Assembly: GCA_002493305.1 (NCBI GenBank)
Contig: DKYJ01000025.1
Location: 27,490 to 52,974, forward strand
Direction of reading: 5' to 3'
Length of the DNA: 25,485 nucleotides
Source: Clostridiales bacterium UBA7103
GTDB taxonomy: Bacteria; Bacillota; Clostridia; Oscillospirales; Oscillospiraceae
The position numbers were made by a program, and so were the translations under genes. The notes under the pieces are model-generated. The model made no database searches. It saw only the letters and a program-made list of their open reading frames with translations, and was not told the origin of the DNA. Positions 6,719-15,322 of this stretch are shown here, piece by piece (positions within the stretch are counted from its first letter, which is position 1; each line of letters opens with the position of its first letter).

Positions 6719-8807
6719 TCAACTGTATTGCTCCGATATATATATATATATATATCCCTGCACGGGAGCGAATATCCGCCGCAGCTTCGTCAAGGGTCAT
6801 GCTGCCATCCATATAGGCCGCCGCGGCGCGCTTAATCATATCATACAAAGCCTCGTCCCCGCCCAGAATAGCCCGGTTTGTCATGGCAATGTGTTCTAAG
6901 AACATCTGGCAGTTTTCCTCGCTGAGCTGGGCGGCAGCCTGACGCTCAAGGGCGCTTTTTATAACATGTAGGTTGTACTCCTGCCCAAGCTGAGACTCCA
7001 TCGTCAGTTCGCTTTTTATATAAGCCCAGGCCCCCGCCTTGTTCCCTGAGGATACGGGGATAGCCGCCCCGCGCACGGCAGCGCCGATCCGGAAATAGCT
7101 CCCGCCGCTGGGGCAGATCGGCAGGCCCGTAAGCTCCCATTTCTCCCCGTCGCGATGGAGGATATTTTCCAGCAGCAGCGGCACAGGTACGCTCTGGCAG
7201 AAAAACAGGCTTTTTTCCGGATCGTCCGCGCTCCTGCCCCAAAGCTGTAAAAAACGTGGGAAAGACTCATCATCAAATAAGCTCTGCCCACCGCTTCTGT
7301 CAATATATTCCGCTGTCAGCAAGGCGGCAATATACTCGGGCGAAGCTCTGTTAAACATGGCTGTATCTCCGTTTTCAAGGGCAGCGCTGAGGTATTCCCA
7401 CTCGCCCTGTTTCCTGAGCTCTGCCAGATTCTCGGTTTGGGCAAGCGCTGTCTCCAGACGAAAGCCAGTCCATATTTGGCGAAGCTCACCCTTGGTTTCA
7501 AGAGATGTAAGCAATCCGGGAACGAAGTCCCCCCTGTCCATATCCGGGTCTGCGTCGATGTAATCATAAATGTTCTCAAACTGCTTTGAGCTGGTGTTCA
7601 GGCCTGATTCAAACAGCACCAAATCCGGTACATTTCCGCTGTTAAAGTCAGCGTAAAAGCCGCTCATGTCAAGCCCGTCATAAAACGCGAAGCTGTATTC
7701 ATACTCGCCGTTTGCAAGAGCAAATTCCTCTACCCTGCCCTGAACCTGCGCCCACCTGTCCTCTTCCGCGCATACAGCGACCTTTACAATACTCTTTTCT
7801 TCTGTTGGAACTGTCTCAGCGCGTATATATATCAGGCTCTCTCCTCTCGCTCCAACAGCTATAAACTCCCGCTCACCAATACGGCAGACATAGTTAAATA
7901 CAGTGTCATACTGATTTTCAAGTCCCCAGCGCATAAGCTCTTCGCAGCTGTCGCTTTTGATGTCATACGCGAAGAAACGGCGGTCATCGCAAACCAGATA
8001 CTCGTCTTCCAGCGGCTGCATAACAGCGCTGCTGCCATATAGCTCACCCGCTGCGTTTATTTGAATATTCAACTGCTCAAGGCTCTGCCCGTCCTCCAAA
8101 TTTCCTGTGAGGTACACCGGGGCTGAGCTTGAATAATCAAAGCCAGAGAGGATAAGCAGTCCCTCCGAAAAAGCAGCAGAATAAAGCTCAAAATCGGGTA
8201 CAAACTCAAGCTCCGCAGTGATTTTCCCTTCTTCGTCTATGGCGGTGATGTAGTTTTTCCCGTAGACATACGCCTTGCCCCCGTCATCGTAGCAGAGCCC
8301 GCGCGCATCATCAAAGCTCAGGCTGAACCGGGCTTCCGAGATGAACGCCCCTTCCGCGTCATAGCGTGAGATAGAATAACGTCCCTGATAGTCCGGGTTA
8401 TCCACGAGCTTCATTTGCCGGTCGTAATACTGTTTTCCGAATTCCCCGGTGAGGACGGCAAACTGACCGTCCGGTGCCGCCGCCACGGCCTTAATTTCTT
8501 CTTTTTCGGGCGCGTCCGGCCTGTCAAAGGTCATCGCACAGGGCTTTTCCTTCACGCTGCCGTCCTCGATTTTGAAGAGCTTAAGGCTCTTGTTCTCATC
8601 TCTTTCGGCAGCCGCCAGTAGAATATTGCCTTGTCTGGCAATGCCGCAAACGGTGTATCCGGGTTCAAATGGGTAATAGCTCTGTCTCTCGATCCGTTCT
8701 TCCGTTTCTCCGTCGCCTGACCGGCTTTCTTCACCCGTTCTTCCACAGCCGCAGAGCGGGCCAAAGCACAGCGCAAATATCAGCAGCAGGCAAATAAAGC
8801 GTCTCAT
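6719..8807 (-). CDS. Extracellular solute-binding lipoprotein with propeller-like N-terminal domain; frameshifted at its C-terminus
   Basis: Secreted lipoprotein, about 684 residues up to the repeat tract. A signal peptide with lipobox LCGC places the lipidated Cys at residue 21 (start ATG 8807, with GGAG and AAAGAG upstream; an in-frame ATG at 8831 lacks a ribosome site). Residues about 30-340 look like beta-propeller repeats (recurring Y/F-D-x-x-G strands), and about 345-684 are a type-1 solute-binding fold ending in EAAADIRSR. Family members usually end IYISEQ plus a few residues. Here (AT)10 at 6736-6755 gives IYIYIYIG and loses the stop; a tract of 8 or 11 units would restore IYIYISEQYS and the TGA at 6719. 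No permease or ATPase is adjacent, so the transporter partner and ligand are unknown. Confidence 0.85.
6736..6755. repeat. (AT)10 dinucleotide microsatellite inside the lipoprotein's last codons
   Basis: Ten perfect AT units, flanked by G and C. Lying in coding sequence, each gained or lost unit changes the reading frame; 20 nt gives the read-through frame, 18 nt a different tail of about 24 residues, and 16 or 22 nt the short SEQYS-stop ending. Confidence 0.97.
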
Positions 8808-8859
8808 GTACTTACTCTTTCTCCATAGCATTTTGTAATATTGTGTATTCTAATTTTCA

Positions 8860-8888
8860 ATAGTAAACGAAGATGCGGATTCTGTCAA
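8860..8888 (-). promoter_or_regulatory. Predicted promoter of the solute-binding lipoprotein
   Basis: Consensus TTGACA (8883-8888) and TACTAT (8860-8865) with a 17-nt spacer on the minus strand, about 50 bp upstream of the chosen start. Confidence 0.6.
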
Positions 8889-8971
8889 TCGGAATCAGAC
8901 CGTGATCGCCGCCTCTGCATAGTCATCATTACAAATTATTCCTTAATTATTTTTAAATCCTCGGCTTTTCC

Positions 8972-9000
8972 TTGAATATACAGACGAGCCATGCTATAAT
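8972..9000 (+). promoter_or_regulatory. Predicted promoter of the moxR-DUF58-transglutaminase operon
   Basis: TTGAAT (8972-8977), 17-nt spacer, perfect TATAAT (8995-9000), 35 bp before the ATPase start codon. Confidence 0.7.
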
Positions 9001-9035
9001 AAATTACAAATTAGTTGCAGACGGTAGGTTTTACT

Positions 9036-9983
9036 ATGAGCGATTCGTTTAATTCCATTGGCAGAGCAAAGCAGATAGTCCGCGAGGTGGGCAAGGTCAT
9101 TGTCGGCAAGGAGGAGACAGTCATTAAGTCCCTGCTGGCCATTCTCTCCGGAGGTCATATCCTCATGGAGGATATCCCCGGCGTAGGCAAGACGACCCTC
9201 GCCGTGGCCATCTCCCGCGCGCTGGGGCTTGAGTATAACCGCGTGCAGTTTACGCCGGACATTCTCCCCTCGGACATCACGGGTTATTCGATATATGACA
9301 AGAACACCGGCCTTATGAGCTATCAGCAGGGCGCGGTACTGTGCAACCTCTTTTTGGCCGATGAGCTTAACCGCGCCACCAGCCGCACCCAGTCGGCGCT
9401 GCTTCAGGCCATGGAGGAGGGCGAGGTAACGGTTGACGGCGTGACGCGCCAAGTGCCGCAGCCCTTTATCGTCATCGCGACTCAGAACCCCACCGGCGCC
9501 AAGGGCACCCAGATGCTGCCCGATTCCCAGATGGATCGCTTCATGCTGCGCCTATCGATGGGTTATCCCTCGCACGAGGATGAGATGGAAATGATCCGCC
9601 GCAAGCAGAGCGGCGTGACCACCGCCACAGTGCAGCAGGTGGTTGACCGGGCGGAGCTTATCGCCCTGCGCCATGAGGCCGAGCAGGTTTTCATCAAGGA
9701 CGCTCTGATAGATTATATTATCCGCCTGTGCGACCGCACGCGCCGTGACCCCCGTGTCCTTCAGGGCGCAAGTCCCCGCGCTTCCCTTGCCCTGACCGCG
9801 CTATCTAAATCCACGGCGTGGATACAGGGGCGGGATTATGTTCTGCCGCGCGATGTGCGCTTTGTGTTTCGCGACTGCATCGCCCACAGGCTTATATGGG
9901 GGCAGGACGCGCCGGACGCGGCCTCTCAGCAGGCGGCGCTCTCAGAGATGTTTGCCTCTGTAAAAGAACCGGACATTCGGTGA
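9036..9983 (+). CDS. MoxR-family AAA+ ATPase
   Basis: Chaperone-like ATPase of the MoxR group, thought to remodel or activate partner proteins. The 315-residue product has Walker A GVGKTT near 49-54, Walker B LFLADELNRA with D109-E110, the signature ATSRTQSALLQAMEEGEV just after, sensor 1 ATQNP with N151, and the C-terminal lid helices with a SPRAS motif. The ATG at 9036 is preferred over the TTG at 9015; the ribosome site is weak (TAGG). First gene of a three-gene operon: the DUF58 start is 4 bp after its stop, and a transglutaminase follows, which is the standard MoxR-DUF58-TGase arrangement. Confidence 0.94.
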   Translation: MSDSFNSIGRAKQIVREVGKVIVGKEETVIKSLLAILSGGHILMEDIPGVGKTTLAVAISRALGLEYNRVQFTPDILPSDITGYSIYDKNTGLMSYQQGAVLCNLFLADELNRATSRTQSALLQAMEEGEVTVDGVTRQVPQPFIVIATQNPTGAKGTQMLPDSQMDRFMLRLSMGYPSHEDEMEMIRRKQSGVTTATVQQVVDRAELIALRHEAEQVFIKDALIDYIIRLCDRTRRDPRVLQGASPRASLALTALSKSTAWIQGRDYVLPRDVRFVFRDCIAHRLIWGQDAPDAASQQAALSEMFASVKEPDIR

Positions 9984-9987
9984 TCAT

Positions 9988-10929
9988 ATGCCCACTTTCG
10001 GTTTTGTTTTATACCTGTTGCTTCTGGCGGCGATAGTTTTTTTCCGCCTGAGCTATCTGGGTTGGTTCGGGCCATATATAGTAGCAGCGGCGATAGCGCT
10101 CCCGCTGCTGCTTTTGCTGCTCTCTCTGCCCGCCATGCTGCGGCTGCGGCTAAATATCAGCGCGCGCCCATGGGTCTATCGAGGCGACGAGGGCACGCTG
10201 GAGCTGCGCTTTTCCGGTCGGGGCGTCATGCCTATAAGCACTGTCGCGGTCAGGCTGGAGCTTACTAATCGCTTCACCGCGGAGCAGACGAAAAAACAGT
10301 TTGTCTTTCGCTGTGTTGCCGGCGGGACGCGCCATATAAGCCTGCCGACAGAGCTTTGCGGTATGCTCTCCTGCCGTGTCGTAAGCTATGAATGTTATGA
10401 CGCGCTGGGGCTGTTTAAGCTCCGGCGAAAGCTCGGTACCGTCGTTGATACCGCCGTTATCCCCCGCCCCGCTGAGGATCTTGACGTGCAGATCTTCTCC
10501 GCGCTCAACGCCAGGCAGCGGCTCAAGCCCAAGTACGGCGGCGGTTATTCCGAGGAGCACGACCTGCGCGAGTACCGTCCCGGTGATACCGTCAACTCCA
10601 TACACTGGAAGTTGAGCTCAAAGACCGACAAGGTGATCGTCCGTGAGCCGCTGGTGCGTGAAAACGACAATATTTATCTTGTGCTGGCTGCCGCCGGGAC
10701 AAATGACGAGGGCCTTGAAAAGCTATACCGCCTGTCCCTTGATCTGTGCAACATGGAGCTGAGCCACTATATAATCGCGGATCGTGCGTATGAAGTCTAT
10801 AACGAGCAGGAAGCCATGGAGGCCATGCGTTCTCTGCTGTCCGTGCCCCTGGGCGAGCCCTGCGGCTATGACGAGGCCATGGCCCGCTGCGTTTTTCTCG
10901 TCAACGGCGGGGAGGTGCGCAGCAAATGA
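9988..10929 (+). CDS. DUF58 domain protein with two N-terminal membrane helices
   Basis: A 313-residue partner of the MoxR ATPase. Two hydrophobic segments (about 5-18 and 27-48) anchor it, followed by a beta-rich region and the DUF58 signature EEHDLREYRPGDTVNSIHW at about 189-207; the rest resembles a von Willebrand A-like fold. Family function is not proven, though these operons are linked to envelope or stress processes. It starts 4 bp after the ATPase stop and its own stop overlaps the next start as ATGA, so the three genes are translationally coupled. Confidence 0.92.
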   Translation: MPTFGFVLYLLLLAAIVFFRLSYLGWFGPYIVAAAIALPLLLLLLSLPAMLRLRLNISARPWVYRGDEGTLELRFSGRGVMPISTVAVRLELTNRFTAEQTKKQFVFRCVAGGTRHISLPTELCGMLSCRVVSYECYDALGLFKLRRKLGTVVDTAVIPRPAEDLDVQIFSALNARQRLKPKYGGGYSEEHDLREYRPGDTVNSIHWKLSSKTDKVIVREPLVRENDNIYLVLAAAGTNDEGLEKLYRLSLDLCNMELSHYIIADRAYEVYNEQEAMEAMRSLLSVPLGEPCGYDEAMARCVFLVNGGEVRSK

Positions 10930-13091
10930 ATAAAGCCATGAACCGCATTTTTGCTCTCGTTTTGCTGTTGCTCTTCGTCTTTTCGCAGAGCTATCTTCTG
11001 GCCGAGAGCTTCAATATCGTTGTAAGCCCTGCCGCTGCGCTGTGGTTAGCGGCGCTGTGTGTTTCGGTATGGTTCGCCGGGGTTTTCCGGCACGGGATAT
11101 TTTTTAGTCTTCCCCTGTCCGTGGGGCTGCTCTACGGGGCATATCGCTACTATTCCCCGGATATCTCCGCGGAGCTTGTGGATGTGCTGGATAAGCTCGC
11201 CGGGGCCTATTATGAGCATTTTTACGCTCCCGGCGCGCAATACGCCTTTTCAATCGTCACAGAGCATCAGACGATGATTTTCATTGTCTTTGCCTTTCTG
11301 ATCGCCTCATATATGATAACCGCGCTCACCGCCAAAAGCACCCGTATCACCCTCTCGCTGCTCGGCTCTCTGCCGCTTTTCTTCTGCTGCATCGCCGTTA
11401 ACGGCATACCCTCCCCGCTTTATATCGTGGGCATGATACTGTTTTGGGTGTTGGTGCTTGTAAGCGGGCACGGCTACTCGCCGGAAAACGCCGCATGGCG
11501 CACGGTGCTTGTCTCCGCTATGCCATGCGCCCTGCTGCTGGCAGCTCTGCTGCTGGTCAAGTCCCCCGCTGATTACAGCTTCACCGACGAGGACGTGGCG
11601 CGCACGCGCAGGATAAACAAGCTTGCGGCCCTGCTTCAGGGAGAGGTCGTCCAAAGCGAAAACGGCTTTGGTGAGGCATCGGGGACTATAATTGAGACGC
11701 CGGAGCCCGCAGAGCCATATTCCTCGTGGAGCTCCGAGGGCGGCATGACCCTTGACGGTTCCCCCGCCGGAGCCGAGGACATCGTTTTTCTCCGCGCCAG
11801 AAGCGACAGCGAGGGCTATATCTACCTTCGCGGCAGCTCCTTCGGTGAATATACCGGCAGCGGCTGGTCTAACGCCGCGGAGCCGGAGCAGAGCTCCTCG
11901 CTGGACTTTGCCGCCCGGGCTGCCGCCGCCTCAGGAGGGGCGGAGCACGAGCTGGAGCTGAGGTACATCACCCCGGCTGACGCAAAGTTTATGCCATATT
12001 ACTCCGTTTCCGGCAGTCCGTCGGATATTAAGGCCATCTATGGCGGCGGTCAGCGGCAGAACACAGTCTACGCAACGCTGAACACGCAGAGCGCAAGTCT
12101 CCCGGAGGATATTGCTCAGCAGGAGGCTGATTACCGCGCCTTTGCCTATGATTATTACACCCGCCTGCCGGACAGCACCCGCAGCGCCATGCTGGACATT
12201 GCCACGCAAAACGGCATTAGCGCCGAGGATGGGGACATTATCTCCGGCATTGCGGACTTCGTGCGCTCCAGCGCAGAATACGATCTGAATGTCGAGCCTT
12301 TCCCCGGCGACGACAGCGCGGTTTACTTTCTCACCCAGGCCGAGCGTGGCTACTGCGTGCATTTTGCCAGCGCCGCCGCCGCTATGTACAGGGCACTGGG
12401 CGTTCCCGCCCGTGTGACCGAAGGCTTTTTGTTCTACGCCGAGGCAGGCAGCTGGACGGAGGTCACCGGTGCAAACGCCCACGCGTGGGTCGAGGTTTAC
12501 CGGGACGCGCTGGGCTGGATACCCGTGGAGGTAACGCCGTCCTCGGAGGAGGGAGAGGGCGTCCCCGGCGGGGAAATGCCGAAGGAGAGCCTTGCCCCAG
12601 AGGAAAGCGCGCCCCTTGATGAGCCTGAGTCGCAGACCACCGAAGCGCCAACGCCAACCCCGGCTGTTGATAACGGGCGGCCAAGCGGCATAATCAGCGG
12701 CGAGCCTGTTCCCATTCAAACGCAGGAGCGGGAAGCCAAGATAAATTGGATAATTATCGCTCCTATGCTTGTTGTTATTCTCGTCCTGCTTACAATTTTG
12801 CTGCGCCGGCGGATAATTCTTACCCGCTCCATGGCAAAGCGGCGCGGGAAGGACAACAACCGCGCCGTTATCGAGCTGTGGCATGTGTGCGAGAAGCTGC
12901 AAAAATACGGCATTCAAGCGCCTGAGGCGGTGAAAAGCTGCGCGGAAAAGGCGGCCTTCAGCCCGCATACCGTCAGCCGAGAGGATGTGAAAGCCTGCCG
13001 GAACATGACAGACGCGCTTATAAAGCAGAGCTACGCGCACTTAAAGCCCATGAAAAAGCTCCGCTTCCGTTTTATTGATTGTGTTATGTAA
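10926..13091 (+). CDS. Membrane-bound transglutaminase-like protein
   Basis: A 721-residue protein with about six N-terminal membrane helices (residues 5-215), an extracellular region, a transglutaminase core (about 440-540), a Pro/Glu/Thr-rich linker (541-605), one more membrane helix (about 610-630) and a cytoplasmic tail. Catalytic C477 lies in GYCVHFASA and H519 in NAHAWVEVY. The third position, usually Asp in W-x-P-x-D-P-T-P, is E535 in GWIPVEVTPS. Family members are proposed to act as cell-surface proteases or cross-linkers; the substrate is unknown. The start overlaps the DUF58 stop by four bases. Hairpin 13108-13140 follows. Confidence 0.92.
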   Translation: MNKAMNRIFALVLLLLFVFSQSYLLAESFNIVVSPAAALWLAALCVSVWFAGVFRHGIFFSLPLSVGLLYGAYRYYSPDISAELVDVLDKLAGAYYEHFYAPGAQYAFSIVTEHQTMIFIVFAFLIASYMITALTAKSTRITLSLLGSLPLFFCCIAVNGIPSPLYIVGMILFWVLVLVSGHGYSPENAAWRTVLVSAMPCALLLAALLLVKSPADYSFTDEDVARTRRINKLAALLQGEVVQSENGFGEASGTIIETPEPAEPYSSWSSEGGMTLDGSPAGAEDIVFLRARSDSEGYIYLRGSSFGEYTGSGWSNAAEPEQSSSLDFAARAAAASGGAEHELELRYITPADAKFMPYYSVSGSPSDIKAIYGGGQRQNTVYATLNTQSASLPEDIAQQEADYRAFAYDYYTRLPDSTRSAMLDIATQNGISAEDGDIISGIADFVRSSAEYDLNVEPFPGDDSAVYFLTQAERGYCVHFASAAAAMYRALGVPARVTEGFLFYAEAGSWTEVTGANAHAWVEVYRDALGWIPVEVTPSSEEGEGVPGGEMPKESLAPEESAPLDEPESQTTEAPTPTPAVDNGRPSGIISGEPVPIQTQEREAKINWIIIAPMLVVILVLLTILLRRRIILTRSMAKRRGKDNNRAVIELWHVCEKLQKYGIQAPEAVKSCAEKAAFSPHTVSREDVKACRNMTDALIKQSYAHLKPMKKLRFRFIDCVM

Positions 13092-13107
13092 ACTAAATTT
13101 TGTAAAT

Positions 13108-13140
13108 TATAACTCCCTCCGCAGTGCGGAGGGAGTTATA
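13108..13140. terminator. Strong hairpin between the transglutaminase and hypA genes
   Basis: Perfect 15 bp stem TATAACTCCCTCCGC / GCGGAGGGAGTTATA with an AGT loop, 16 bp past the transglutaminase stop. T-richness after it is only moderate on each strand; probably a shared terminator for the convergent genes. A second stem AATGCAAAG / CTTTGCATT lies at 13161-13185. Confidence 0.65.
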
Positions 13141-13190
13141 ATATCAAAAGTCTCACTTTGAATGCAAAGGCTTTGTCTTTGCATTTAGGC

Positions 13191-13535
13191 TCAGCACGCC
13201 ACTATTTGTTTTATATTCATCTCAGTCCCCTGCTGAAGCCATGTCTCCCCGCTGCCGCAGTAGGGGCAGGTCTTGCCGTATTGCAGGGTGGGATAGGTCT
13301 TTTTGCAGGCGTTGCACCATGTGACCGCCGGGATAGTCTCATACAGCAGCTTCGAGCCGCTGATAAGCGGGGTCTTTTTGGCATACCAATCCCAGCAGTC
13401 CACAAGATAGCCGGGGACTATGCCCGAAACCTCGCCAAATTCCAGAGTGACGGATTCTATCTGCGTAAGATTATTCTCCTGCGCCGCCTTCTCGACTTCT
13501 TTTATCACATATGTCACAATGCTCAGCTCGTGCAT
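13191..13535 (-). CDS. hypA: HypA, nickel-insertion accessory protein for [NiFe] hydrogenase (or urease)
   Basis: Nickel metallochaperone of 114 residues. The nickel-binding N-terminus MHE (with H2) and the zinc site of two CxxC pairs (C74/C77 in CNAC and C90/C93 in CPYC) are intact, with the family motif LEFGEVSGIVPGYL at 31-44. The start at 13535 is set by GGAGG placed 7 nt upstream and by the need for His at position 2; an ATG two codons earlier is too close to the ribosome site and would spoil the MHE end. No hypB-F, hydrogenase or urease genes lie nearby. It has its own promoter (13584-13612) and a hairpin in a very short leader. Confidence 0.93.
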   Translation of the reverse strand: MHELSIVTYVIKEVEKAAQENNLTQIESVTLEFGEVSGIVPGYLVDCWDWYAKKTPLISGSKLLYETIPAVTWCNACKKTYPTLQYGKTCPYCGSGETWLQQGTEMNIKQIVAC

Positions 13536-13549
13536 GATCATACCTCCAC

Positions 13550-13579
13550 AAAAAACAGGCACGGCAATCACCGTGCCTG
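13550..13579 (-). promoter_or_regulatory. Terminator-like hairpin at the 5' end of the hypA mRNA
   Basis: On the minus strand CAGGCACGG-TGATTG-CCGTGCCTG (9 bp perfect stem, 6-nt loop) is followed directly by six T's and then by the hypA ribosome site GGAGGT. It starts only about 5 nt after the predicted -10 element, so it would form the first bases of the transcript. Could be an attenuator or a 5' stabilising stem. Confidence 0.7.
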
Positions 13580-13583
13580 TATC

Positions 13584-13612
13584 ATTGTATAATTTTGGCA
13601 GAGACAAGTCAA
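13584..13612 (-). promoter_or_regulatory. Predicted hypA promoter
   Basis: TTGACT (13607-13612), 17-nt spacer, TACAAT (13584-13589) on the minus strand, between the SLH gene and hypA. Confidence 0.7.
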
Positions 13613-13620
13613 GTGCATAA

Positions 13621-14514
13621 TTATTTCTCCATCATATCAAGCGCGTTTACAAGCATATGCGCGGCATCCCTGCGGGTGAGAGCGTCGGAAGTGGCCGGGG
13701 CATCGACGATGCCGCAGGCCTGCAGATTTGCGCAGGCTTGAGCAAGCTCCCCGTCCATGCTCTCGTCAAGGCTGATATAGCTCACAGGGCTCAGGCCCAG
13801 AATACTGTCTAGCATCAGCACCGCCTCCTGCCTTGTTATATGCTCCTCCGGCAAAAACGCGCTGCCGGAGCTTACAGGTTCAACGCCCATGATAGAGGCC
13901 GTGGCCACATAAGGCTTCATCCAGCCAGGTATGCTGCTGTCATCATTATATTTAGTTGACATAACACTTGAAACTATGGGTTCCCCCGACAGTGCCATAC
14001 ACATGCTGAGAAACTCGCCCCGCTTCACTTCCCTGTCCGCGTCAAAATTATACACACCGCAGAACTGCTCCCCGGTAAAGACCCCCGCCTCGCTGAGAGC
14101 GGTAGCGGCGTATTCGTCCGCCGTGCCGTGAAGCTCCGGATAAAAAACGCCCTTTTTCTGCTTTTCGATTTTTATTATGACCGTGGCCTCCTGAGAATAG
14201 TTTCCCTGCTCGTCAACAGCCTTATATCCGAAATAATCCCTGCCTTTTTTGTTCTCCGCCGGGGTGTATACGAAGCTGCCGTCCTCACTTAACTCAATTT
14301 TGCCTTTCACCGGCTCGGTGCTTATCTCAAAGCTCAAAACGCCGCCATCAGGGTCAAATGCGGACAGCTTACCGCCAACGGACACATTTTTGTAGGTTTT
14401 CAGCTCCAGATTTTCCGCCACGGGAGCCGATCCCTCAGCATAAGCCGGATACATTCCGGCAAACATGAACAGCGCCATTGTAAGCGCCAGCAGGGAAATA
14501 AGCATTCGCTTCAT
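13621..14514 (-). CDS. Secreted protein with Ig-like domain and SLH (S-layer homology) repeats
   Basis: A 297-residue secreted protein. Residues 1-26 form a signal peptide with an AYA cleavage site; about 30-118 is a bacterial Ig/cadherin-like domain (DPDGGVLSFEIS, then GSFVYTPAENKKGRDYFGYKA); about 125-297 holds SLH-type repeats, recognisable by EVKRGEFLSMCMAL, ITRQEAVLMLDSIL and LTRRDAAHMLVNAL. SLH domains normally bind secondary cell-wall polymers, so this is likely wall-attached, with the Ig-like part displayed; no enzymatic domain is visible. ATG 14514 is preceded by GGAGG at 7 nt; the longer frame to 14571 lacks a site. Confidence 0.88.
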   Translation of the reverse strand: MKRMLISLLALTMALFMFAGMYPAYAEGSAPVAENLELKTYKNVSVGGKLSAFDPDGGVLSFEISTEPVKGKIELSEDGSFVYTPAENKKGRDYFGYKAVDEQGNYSQEATVIIKIEKQKKGVFYPELHGTADEYAATALSEAGVFTGEQFCGVYNFDADREVKRGEFLSMCMALSGEPIVSSVMSTKYNDDSSIPGWMKPYVATASIMGVEPVSSGSAFLPEEHITRQEAVLMLDSILGLSPVSYISLDESMDGELAQACANLQACGIVDAPATSDALTRRDAAHMLVNALDMMEK

Positions 14515-14616
14515 AACTTTCCTCCAAAGATATTCCCAGAAAATTGATATGACGGAGCAGCAAGCCCCCACATATCACTATTTTACGCACTCTAAGGGTA
14601 AATATTCAAATTAAGG

Positions 14617-14646
14617 TAGACTTTGGCAGCGCTGTTATGGTATTAT
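14617..14646 (+). promoter_or_regulatory. Predicted promoter of the PAP2 gene
   Basis: TAGACT (14617-14622), 18-nt spacer, TATTAT (14641-14646), 35 bp before the start codon. Confidence 0.5.
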
Positions 14647-14680
14647 TGCATCGAATATCATTATAAACGAGGTATCTACT

Positions 14681-15322
14681 ATGGAACTGACAACGGCAGC
14701 ACTGTGGCTGAACACTGCTTTTGCGGGCTTTGACCAGGCAGTGACCACGGCGGTGCATAAATTATACGAGATCGGCGGAGGCTTTTTCACGCCGGTCATG
14801 GAATTTATCTCCCTGCTTGGGCATGACGGGCTGTTTCTTATCGCCCTGTCTATCTTGCTTTTGCTCCTGCCAAAAACACGGCGCTTCGGTACGGCCATGC
14901 TCATCGGTCTTATCCTCGGCGCGCTAATGACGAATCTTTGCATAAAGATATGGGTCGCGCGGCCCCGTCCATACGCGGACGAAAACGGCTTTTTCTATCC
15001 CTTGTGGCAGATGATGGGTATGCACATGGAGAGCGACAAGAGCTTCCCTTCCGGGCACACGACCGCTGCCTTTGCCAGCATGATCCCAGTCTTTGCGCTG
15101 GGCAATAAGCGTTTTAGCTGGCTTGCGCTGGTGTTCGCGTTTTTGATGGGCGTATCCCGCATTTATCTTGTGGTGCACTTCCCCTCCGATGTGCTGGGCG
15201 GTCTTATTGTCGGCACGATAGCCGGCGTCGCGGCGGTCATCATCAACAGCAAGCTGCCCGAAAAGTGGTTCAGCATGAATTTCTTCAAGAAGAAAGGAGA
15301 CGCGCAATGTTCTTCGGACTGA
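14681..15322 (+). CDS. PAP2-family membrane phosphatase
   Basis: Integral membrane phosphatase of 213 residues acting on lipid phosphates, possibly undecaprenyl pyrophosphate or phosphatidyl-glycerol phosphate; the exact substrate cannot be read from sequence. The three-part active site is intact: KIWVARPRP (about 89-97), FPSGHT (about 122-127) and SRIYLVVHFPSD (about 159-170), set between five or six hydrophobic helices. GAGGT lies 8 nt before the ATG. The last 16 bases overlap the next gene, so the two are probably coupled. Confidence 0.93.
   Translation: MELTTAALWLNTAFAGFDQAVTTAVHKLYEIGGGFFTPVMEFISLLGHDGLFLIALSILLLLLPKTRRFGTAMLIGLILGALMTNLCIKIWVARPRPYADENGFFYPLWQMMGMHMESDKSFPSGHTTAAFASMIPVFALGNKRFSWLALVFAFLMGVSRIYLVVHFPSDVLGGLIVGTIAGVAAVIINSKLPEKWFSMNFFKKKGDAQCSSD

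Noticed and set aside
11931..13040. 369-codon open frame on the minus strand
   Set aside because: Antisense shadow of the transglutaminase gene, whose motifs and operon overlap are clear.
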